Assembly (NCBI RefSeq): GCF_002157585.1
Contig: NZ_BDGB01000097.1
Coordinates: 1-39,110, forward strand
From: Lentilactobacillus parakefiri
Lineage (GTDB): Bacteria; Bacillota; Bacilli; Lactobacillales; Lactobacillaceae
Reading direction: 5' to 3'
DNA: 39,110 nt
In this document: positions 33,638-39,110 of the stretch, in pieces
Layout: the number at the start of each line of letters is the position of its first letter
Position numbering within the stretch: the stretch's first letter is position 1
The notes under the pieces: generated by a model
Told to the model about the DNA's origin: nothing
Database searches by the model: none
Seen by the model: only the letters and a program-made list of their open reading frames with translations
Made by a program: the position numbers and the translations under genes

Positions 33638-34966
33638 TCAAAATGCAGCAATCACGAACTGCAAATTCAAAACGGTAATAATTGCTGTTAAAAGGTAGCC
33701 AATCATCGTCACATAGCGTTGGTTTGTATGAACACCCATCAAATCATGGTTACTGGTCAAGGCCACCATTGGGAACAACGTGAACGGTAATGCAATCGAT
33801 AACGCAATCTGAGCATAGACAATGATTTGTTCAAAGTCATGATCGTTAAAGCCAACCAGAAACCCGATTGCTAAAATCGGAATCAGGGTCACAAACCGGG
33901 TCAGTAGTCGACGTTCCCACAGCGGCAACCGAATGTGGAGGTAACCTTCCATCACGATCTGCCCCGATAGGGTACTGGTGATCGAAGAAATCATGCCAGT
34001 GATCAATAATGCAAACGCAAACAAAGTACTCATTAATGGACTTGCCAGATTGCCAACGATTGCGGCGCTTTTTAATCCGTTATAAACATCCTGAAACGCT
34101 GACAACTGCCCGTTAGTATGGAAAAATAACGTTCCTCCAAGCACCAGTAATATAGCATTAATCAGAAAGGCAGCAACTAAATGAACGTTGGAATCCCATT
34201 TGGCAAATCTGAGTGCTTCATTAACCTGGGCCGGGTTATGGTAATCATACCGCCGACTCTGAGCTAATGAGGAATGCAGATAAATATTGTGCGGCATGAT
34301 GGTCGCCCCAACAATTCCTAAACTCATAATCAACATTTCATGATTGGTCAAAATCTTCGGTGTTGGTAGCAGACCCCCAGCAATTTGTGCAAGGTCGGGA
34401 GTCGCCCGCGATACTTCGATACCAAAGATAACCCCGACAATTAAAATGGCCGTCAACACGATAAATTCGATTCTTCGAATTCCAAATCTTAAAAATAATA
34501 GCACTAATAAAACATCGAATATCGTGAATAAAATCCCATATAATAATGGTAAACCAAACAATAATTTTAATGCAATTGCAGTGCCGACAACCCCCGTCAT
34601 ATCGGTTGCCATCATGGCCAATTCATTAATGATCCACAAGGTATAGCGACCGGCCTTGGGAACTTTTTGGGCAATCGCCTGGGCGAGATCTAAGCGGGCA
34701 ACAACGCCTAATTTGATCGACAAGGTCTGCATGAACGTCGCCACAAGAATTGACATCAACAGCACCGAAAGCAGCGCATATCGGAATTGACTGCCGCCGG
34801 AAAGTGATGTCAGCCAATTTCCGGGGTCCATGTACCCTACTGCCACCAAGGCGCCGGGCCCACTATAGGCTAGAAACTTTTGGACAAATGAGGTTTCATA
34901 AACACTGGGCACCTCAACGCTCTGATTAATTTCATCCAGACTTTTATGCGTTGGCTCTTGGCTCAT
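33638..34966 (-). CDS. mntH: Nramp-family Mn2+/divalent metal transporter
   Basis: A proton-coupled Mn2+ importer with about 11 helices. The start at 34966 is chosen because GGGGAGG lies 8 bases upstream; an upstream in-frame ATG at 34996 has none. The helix 1 metal motif DPGNW (in GYMDPGNWLTS) and the helix 6 motif GATIMPHNIYLHSS are intact, as is the TDMTGVVGTAIAL segment. It is 442 residues, the normal length. Its 5' end overlaps the 3' end of hemH by 23 bases, so the two are co-transcribed and translationally linked. Lactobacilli accumulate Mn2+ in place of superoxide dismutase, and mntH copies are abundant. Confidence 0.92.
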   Translation of the reverse strand: MSQEPTHKSLDEINQSVEVPSVYETSFVQKFLAYSGPGALVAVGYMDPGNWLTSLSGGSQFRYALLSVLLMSILVATFMQTLSIKLGVVARLDLAQAIAQKVPKAGRYTLWIINELAMMATDMTGVVGTAIALKLLFGLPLLYGILFTIFDVLLVLLFLRFGIRRIEFIVLTAILIVGVIFGIEVSRATPDLAQIAGGLLPTPKILTNHEMLIMSLGIVGATIMPHNIYLHSSLAQSRRYDYHNPAQVNEALRFAKWDSNVHLVAAFLINAILLVLGGTLFFHTNGQLSAFQDVYNGLKSAAIVGNLASPLMSTLFAFALLITGMISSITSTLSGQIVMEGYLHIRLPLWERRLLTRFVTLIPILAIGFLVGFNDHDFEQIIVYAQIALSIALPFTLFPMVALTSNHDLMGVHTNQRYVTMIGYLLTAIITVLNLQFVIAAF

Positions 34967-35918
34967 CGGCCCCGCCTCCCCGAAGTTGTTTGACACTCAG
35001 ATCAGCTAGAAATTGGCAGAAATCATCACTGCCGTTCATCGGTTTCACTGAGTCAAAGACGGTGCCGCCGCTTGCCTTGAAGGTCTGATAGTTTTGAACA
35101 TTATTTTCTTCAATGGTTTCCAGGCAATCCTCAACGAACGACGGTGTCACCAGCAACACATTGCGTTTACCCATGGCGGCTAATTCCATTAAATAGTTTC
35201 TCAAATAGGGCTTTAACCAGGGCATCGGTCCAAACTTTGATTGGAAAACGGTTTTGACCTTGTCTTTTGGTACCCGCTTAAGGTACTTCATCACTCCTTG
35301 AGTAGTTGCCAGACACTCACCTTCGTATGGGTCACCCTTTTTGACCATCGACATTGGAATACCGTGGTAGCTAAAAATCACAGCATCGTAATTTTTCTTG
35401 GGGTATGCCTCATCAACCTGTTGGGCCAAGATTTGTTGGTACATTGATTCATCATAAAAGTTCTTGATGATATGAGTTTGAACGCCAGATGATTGAACCT
35501 TCTCAATAATTGTGTCATGGGTACTCTGAGTGTAATTGGGAAACAGTGGCAGCACCACAATGTCATCATCGCCACGATCCTTCATCTCATGCAGGACATC
35601 GACAATTTTGGGTTGCCCATAATTCATTGCGTATTGAACATCCCAATCAGGCAAATCCTGCTGAACTTTTTGTTTCATGATTTCCGTGTAGGCCGTCAGC
35701 GGTGAACCGGCTTTCGTCCACATGTGTTGGTAAAACGTCGCCGACCGCCAAGTCCGCATCGGTAAAATCATCCCACGCAAAATAGGCTGCCAAAACCACT
35801 TTGGCAGCGTCACCACATTTTGGTCGCTCAAAAATTCTTTCAAATAAGCTTTAACATCCGAATTACTGGGCGATACTGGTGAGCCCAAATTCACCAATAA
35901 TAAACCATTTTTTGTCAA
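34944..35918 (-). CDS. hemH: Ferrochelatase (coproporphyrin or protoporphyrin)
   Basis: The enzyme inserts Fe2+ into a porphyrin. The 324 residues begin TTG at 35918 behind GGAGGGG (7 bases). His185 in FSYHGIP and Glu267 in SFVEDCLETIEE are the metal-handling residues. LLLVNLGSP (6-14) and VVLPLFPNYTQSTHDT (121-136) are family signatures. Lactobacilli lack the rest of heme biosynthesis, and no other heme gene is here; the enzyme may use imported porphyrin or counter porphyrin load. A promoter lies at 35947-35975. It is followed by and overlaps mntH, coupling iron-porphyrin chemistry to Mn uptake. Confidence 0.92.
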   Translation of the reverse strand: MTKNGLLLVNLGSPVSPSNSDVKAYLKEFLSDQNVVTLPKWFWQPILRGMILPMRTWRSATFYQHMWTKAGSPLTAYTEIMKQKVQQDLPDWDVQYAMNYGQPKIVDVLHEMKDRGDDDIVVLPLFPNYTQSTHDTIIEKVQSSGVQTHIIKNFYDESMYQQILAQQVDEAYPKKNYDAVIFSYHGIPMSMVKKGDPYEGECLATTQGVMKYLKRVPKDKVKTVFQSKFGPMPWLKPYLRNYLMELAAMGKRNVLLVTPSFVEDCLETIEENNVQNYQTFKASGGTVFDSVKPMNGSDDFCQFLADLSVKQLRGGGADEPRANA

Positions 35919-35946
35919 GACGATCCCCTCCTCGCCATATATGTTT

Positions 35947-35975
35947 ATTTTAGAGGTTTCCTATGTGAAAGACAA
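35947..35975 (-). promoter_or_regulatory. Promoter of the hemH-mntH operon
   Basis: On minus: TTGTCT (35975-35970), 17-base spacer, TAAAAT (35952-35947). No obvious MntR-type palindrome overlaps it. Confidence 0.55.
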
Positions 35976-36097
35976 TTCAATCCTGGTCAAAAATCCCCAT
36001 ATCGTTTGAAAAATTTGACGTTTTACACTTAATTGACCACGGACAATGAAATTAAGCGGCATGTTGGGTACAATGGAGGAAGGAAGGACGTGATACC

Positions 36098-36400
36098 TTG
36101 AACGACTCCAAAGAGCACCTGGACTTTTTCAACCAGGCCTATAGCGACCCCAGCAAGCACAGCGGGTGTAGCACCAATAGTAATTTGCGGTTTGAAAGTC
36201 GGGCAGATGCCCTGCAGGTTAAAAACATGCTTATCGAAAAAAGTCCCCACACCAAATTTTATGACTTTAGCGTGGAATACATTAACCCTAACAAATCAAT
36301 GCAGGTCGGCTGGTACATCACGGTTAAAAAGGTCGACAAACCAGCGCAGCCACATCAAAAGGATCAAACTAAAGAAAATAATCAGCAAACAAAAAAATAA
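36098..36400 (+). CDS. Small soluble protein, unknown function
   Basis: About 100 residues from TTG at 36098; AAGGA lies upstream, at a longish distance. The N-terminal 80 residues look like a compact alpha/beta domain: RFESRADALQVKNMLIEKSP, then FYDFSVEYINPNKSMQVGWYITVKKV. The last 20 residues are a Gln/Lys-rich tail. No signal peptide, helix or known motif. Divergent from hemH. Family not recognised. Confidence 0.6.
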   Translation: MNDSKEHLDFFNQAYSDPSKHSGCSTNSNLRFESRADALQVKNMLIEKSPHTKFYDFSVEYINPNKSMQVGWYITVKKVDKPAQPHQKDQTKENNQQTKK

Positions 36401-36460
36401 TCCTTCCTTTTTCGTAACTATTCTGTAGTCGGGCAAGGATTAACTATGGAGGTACTAACA

Positions 36461-36977
36461 TTGGCCGCTTCCAAAGCGTGATCACTATGTCGAAGCATTT
36501 CAAGCAATGATTGATGCCAAAAAGCGTGGATTGATCCGCTCAATTGGTGTTTCAAACTTTGAGCCGGAACACTTGGACAGACTGATTAACGAAACCGGTG
36601 TCACACCAGCAGTCAACCAGATCGAAGTGCATCCTTACTGGAATAACGAACGCATGCTAAAAGAAGACCAAAAGCGTGGAATTGTGACCGAAGCTTGGAG
36701 TCCATTAGGAAGAGGCAGTGCTGCTTTGAAGGAGCCACTGATTCAAGAGTTGGCTAAAAAATACAATAAAAATACCGGCCAAATTATCCTAAAATGGCAT
36801 ATCCAAAGAGGGATTATCCCAGTTCCTCGTTCAAGCAGTTTAATCCATCAAAGAACCAATAAGGACCTCTTTGATTTCCAACTCACTGATGAAGAAATCA
36901 AATCAATTAACGCCCTGACAAAACCCGACGGCCGAGTAGACGGGCAGGATCCGAATGAGTATGAGGAATTTGATTAG
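36461..36977 (+). pseudogene. Aldo/keto reductase lacking its N-terminal third
   Basis: In-frame AKR sequence runs from 36462 (W-P-L-P-K-R-D-H-Y-V-E-A-F) through IRSIGVSNFEPEHL, TPAVNQIEVHPYW, AWSPLGRG and IIPVPRSSS to DPNEYEEFD and a stop at 36977. This is the C-terminal two thirds of a reductase of about 280 residues (2,5-diketo-gluconate reductase/YvgN type). The Asp-Tyr-Lys part of the tetrad is missing. Just upstream, GGAGGTACTAACA is a good ribosome site, but TTG there leads to TGA within a few codons in another frame. So the original site seems retained and about 100 codons were deleted, with the junction near 36460. Translation from ATG 36507 would give an inactive fragment. Confidence 0.85.
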
Positions 36978-37125
36978 ATTGTGACGAGGACCGGAAGATG
37001 CAGTTTCTAAGGCCGGAGAGAGCACCAAAGAATCTAACAAACGTGCTTTTAATCGATAAGAATCATCCACTAACCATCCCATCCCCAGTCAACTCCCCAT
37101 TCACTTGCCTTTCCAAACAATTCCA

Positions 37126-37150
37126 TGTTAGTATAATGTCCTTATACTAA
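37126..37150 (+). promoter_or_regulatory. Operator-like inverted repeat covering a -10 box upstream of the right oppA
   Basis: GTTAGTATAA and TTATACTAAC are exact inverted copies with a 5-base centre, and the left arm contains TATAAT. A -35 is less clear. A repressor bound here would block the promoter. Confidence 0.55.
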
Positions 37151-37182
37151 CAAATTGCAAGTAACTCAATCAATTAATCACC

Positions 37183-37219
37183 AACTGACCAGCAAGTACC
37201 AACGTGCTGGCAGTTTTTA
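37183..37219 (+). terminator. Terminator-like hairpin in the oppA leader (possible attenuator)
   Basis: AACTG-CCAGCA (37183-37194, one bulged A) pairs with TGCTGGCAGTT (37205-37215), an 11-base stem followed by TTTTT. It ends only about 25 bases before the oppA ATG and follows the putative promoter. It therefore either ends an upstream transcript or attenuates oppA. Confidence 0.6.
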
Positions 37220-37241
37220 TGTCACAAAAGAGGGGTAAATC

Positions 37242-38888
37242 ATGAAGTTCAATAAATATCTGCTAACACTTACTGGCGCATTTGCGTTAATTCTAGTGCT
37301 CGCCGGATGCGGCAATCAGAGTGCCCAAAAATCAGGCACCCAAATGGCCAAGAACCAAACTGTCAACATCAGTACAGACTCGGAAATTTCCACTTTAGAT
37401 ACCGCGAAGGCTTCAGACAGTGGTAGTTTGACACCACTCTACCAAATCAGTGAAGGAATCTATCGTCTCGGGCCCAAATCCAAAGTTGAAAATGCCTTGG
37501 CTACCAGTACCAAAGTTTCAAATGACGGGCTAACGTACACTTTCAAATTGCGAACCAACGACAAGTGGAACAATGGTCAACCTGTAGTCGCCAACGACTT
37601 CGTATACGGCTGGCGACGGGTGGTAAATCCAAAAACTGCTGCCGGTTATTCCTATCTGTTTGAAGGCCTCAAAAACTATAGCGCCATCCAAAAAAATAAA
37701 CTGTCACCAAATAAATTGGGCGTATCGGCACCCAACAAGTCAACTTTGGTGGTTCACCTCAGCCACCCGGTTTTATACTTCAAATTACTGCTGGCATTTC
37801 CGACCTTCTTCCCTCAACAGGAATCGGCCGTTAAAAAGTACGGCAACCGATATGGTACCAGCAGTGCGACAACTGCCTATAACGGACCGTTTGAGCTTGC
37901 TGATTGGAACGGCACCAGCGACACTTGGACAATGAAGAAGAATCCTAATTACTGGGATAAAAAATCCGTTAAGCTCGATAAACTCAAGTTCCAGGTCGTC
38001 AAAACTCCAAGTACCGGGCTTTCCCTTTACCAGCAAAATAAATTGGATGTCGTAACGCTTTCTGGAGAAGAGGTTCCTTCATATAAGAACCGGCCTGAAT
38101 TCAAGAAATTTGTTGGTGGTTCAACCATTTATCTGGAAATGAATCAAAAACGGGTCAAGGCTCTAAAGAACGTTAAGATTCGCCAAGCCTTATCCCAAAT
38201 CATCAATAAGCAGGCGTTAGCAACCCAAGTTCTACGTGATGGTTCCACGGCACCAAAAGGGTTCGTTTCTACTAACTTCTTCCAGAACCCCAAGACTGGT
38301 GCCGACTTTGCCAGTGATGCCTATGAAAAATCTGGGGTTGCCTACAACCAAAGCCAAGCCAAGAAACTCTGGGCAGCCGGACTCAAACAGACTGGCGTGA
38401 AAAAATTGCACCTGTCGTTACTAAGTGATGATACTGATCAGTCCAAGAAAACAACCCAGTATCTGCAAAGTCAGTTCAACAAGCTGCCTGGGTTAAGTAT
38501 CACCATCCACAACGTGCCAACTAAGAGCAAGTTGTCACGGTCAACCAGCGGTGATTTTGATCTGGTCGTTTCCTCATGGGGTGCCGATTTCGCTGATCCA
38601 ATCAACTTCTTGGACTTAATGACTAAGAGCAACCCAACCAACAATGGTCACTGGACTAATTCACAATATGATCGCTACATTGAAGCATCCAAAACCACTG
38701 ATGCAAATAACCGCACCAAGCGATATGCGGATTTGGTAAACGCCGAAAAAGTCTTGATGAAAGACCAAGGCGTCATTCCACTGTATCAACCAGCCACAAC
38801 CCAACTCTGGCGCACTAATATTCACGGATTCGTATGGAATCCTGCCGGGATGAGCAATGGCTACAAAGGCTTATATGTCACTAAATAA
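37242..38888 (+). CDS. oppA: Oligopeptide ABC transporter substrate-binding lipoprotein (OppA type)
   Basis: The 548-residue SBP_bac_5 lipoprotein has a signal peptide with lipobox LAGC (Cys23). STLDTAKASDSGSL, LRTNDKWNNGQPVVANDFVYGWRRV (about 106-130) and YNGPFELADWNGTS are typical of Gram-positive peptide-binding proteins. The C-terminal WGADFADPINFLDLM segment is also characteristic. It belongs to a different subgroup from the OppA at 29376 (shorter, with the DFADPINF block). No Opp permease genes adjoin it. An AGAGGGG site precedes the ATG. Its last codons overlap the end of the transposase frame on the other strand. Confidence 0.92.
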   Translation: MKFNKYLLTLTGAFALILVLAGCGNQSAQKSGTQMAKNQTVNISTDSEISTLDTAKASDSGSLTPLYQISEGIYRLGPKSKVENALATSTKVSNDGLTYTFKLRTNDKWNNGQPVVANDFVYGWRRVVNPKTAAGYSYLFEGLKNYSAIQKNKLSPNKLGVSAPNKSTLVVHLSHPVLYFKLLLAFPTFFPQQESAVKKYGNRYGTSSATTAYNGPFELADWNGTSDTWTMKKNPNYWDKKSVKLDKLKFQVVKTPSTGLSLYQQNKLDVVTLSGEEVPSYKNRPEFKKFVGGSTIYLEMNQKRVKALKNVKIRQALSQIINKQALATQVLRDGSTAPKGFVSTNFFQNPKTGADFASDAYEKSGVAYNQSQAKKLWAAGLKQTGVKKLHLSLLSDDTDQSKKTTQYLQSQFNKLPGLSITIHNVPTKSKLSRSTSGDFDLVVSSWGADFADPINFLDLMTKSNPTNNGHWTNSQYDRYIEASKTTDANNRTKRYADLVNAEKVLMKDQGVIPLYQPATTQLWRTNIHGFVWNPAGMSNGYKGLYVTK

Positions 38889-39110
38889 ACTGAGCCGCAT
38901 TTTCCACTTTCTCTGGAAGATGCGGCTCAGTTTTTCTATCCAACCAAAAATATGAGTTAAATTGGCCATCATTTTGGCCAATTTATTCATATTTGCTGCC
39001 ATCAAGATAATTCCTAATTCATTATTGACTTGTCTTAATCCACGTACTGATAATCTACGGAAACGCAAATTAGCCTTCAGGTTACCAAAGGCTGGCTCAT
39101 CCTCAAGTTT
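38871..39110 (-). mobile_element. IS1182-type transposase, C-terminal fragment (enters from right edge)
   Basis: On minus the frame enters at the window edge as KLEDEPAFGNLKANLRFRRL and continues SVRGLRQVNNELGIILMAANMNKLA, ending at a TAA at 38873-38871. 'FGxxKxNLxxRRxxxRG' followed by 'ELxLxxMxxNxxKL' is the usual C-terminus of IS1182-family transposases. The last 20 or so codons run through the oppA terminator hairpin and the end of oppA. The native stop was probably replaced by host sequence, or the IS inserted right at the hairpin. Same orientation as the fragment at the left edge. Confidence 0.82.
38890..38935. terminator. Strong terminator of the right oppA, inside the transposase frame
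   Basis: CTGAGCCGCATTTTCCA (38890-38906) and TGGAAGATGCGGCTCAG (38914-38930) pair over 17 bases with one wobble, followed by TTTTT. The opposite strand is read as the last codons of the IS transposase. Confidence 0.88.

Noticed and set aside
36098-36400. Assignment of the 100-residue protein to a named family
   Set aside because: No motif strong enough to name one.
36985-37030. GCAGTTTCTAAGGCCGG segment similar to the inverted half-copy in repeat A
   Set aside because: Similarity is short and gapped; chance resemblance cannot be excluded.

Overview
The window reads as a chromosomal stretch of a lactobacillus (Lactobacillaceae, Bacillota), most likely a heterofermentative, plant- or beverage-associated lineage such as Lentilactobacillus or Secundilactobacillus; the genus is an inference. 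The grounds are moderate GC, AGGAGG-type ribosome sites, frequent TTG starts, cre-like boxes, and typical lactobacillar genes: secreted C69 dipeptidase, acetolactate decarboxylase, OppA lipoproteins, MntH/ferrochelatase, a DUF3290/DUF421 pair and an IS1182-type transposase. No rRNA, tRNA, CRISPR array or phage genes were seen.

Layout. 1-230: 5' end of an IS1182-type insertion sequence running off the left edge. 294-3271: secreted dipeptidase convergent with an aminotransferase broken by a stop codon. 3377-8173: a minus-strand block with DUF3290/DUF421 membrane proteins and a four-gene poly-N-acetylglucosamine (PNAG) operon (dispersin-like GH20 lipoprotein, GT2 synthase, small PgaD-like membrane protein, deacetylase). 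8354-14626: ABC exporter, DJ-1-like protein, frameshifted sugar porter, BudA and a HAD phosphatase with an internal stop. 14629-17683: MHS-type transporter, frameshifted Dps and an aldo/keto reductase. 17805-21722: small membrane protein, a flavoprotein pair (fumarate-reductase-like plus Old Yellow Enzyme) and fructosamine kinase. 21890-25633: TauE/SafE exporter, secreted GH3 hexosaminidase, small membrane protein, and a second aldo/keto reductase divergent from a MerR regulator across a perfect palindrome. 26196-28995: an accessory-looking cluster with secreted proteins, an XRE regulator carrying membrane segments, a small two-helix membrane protein and a CPBP protease. 29174-38888: a MITE-like element, two OppA lipoproteins, a helical solenoid protein, a flavodoxin fused to membrane helices, MntH, HemH, a small unknown protein and a 5'-deleted aldo/keto reductase. 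38871-39110: 3' end of an IS1182-type transposase in the same orientation as the one at the left edge.

Functional themes are cell-envelope glycan production and turnover (PNAG operon, GH20, GH3), peptide use (C69 dipeptidase, two OppA proteins), redox chemistry (two flavoproteins, three aldo/keto reductases, flavodoxin fusion) and metal/heme handling (MntH, ferrochelatase). Six genes carry inactivating lesions of four kinds (TAA, TAG and TGA nonsense codons, two one-base frameshifts, one 5' deletion). Together with the flanking IS copies this suggests a decaying genome or sequence errors in a draft contig bounded by repeated IS elements.
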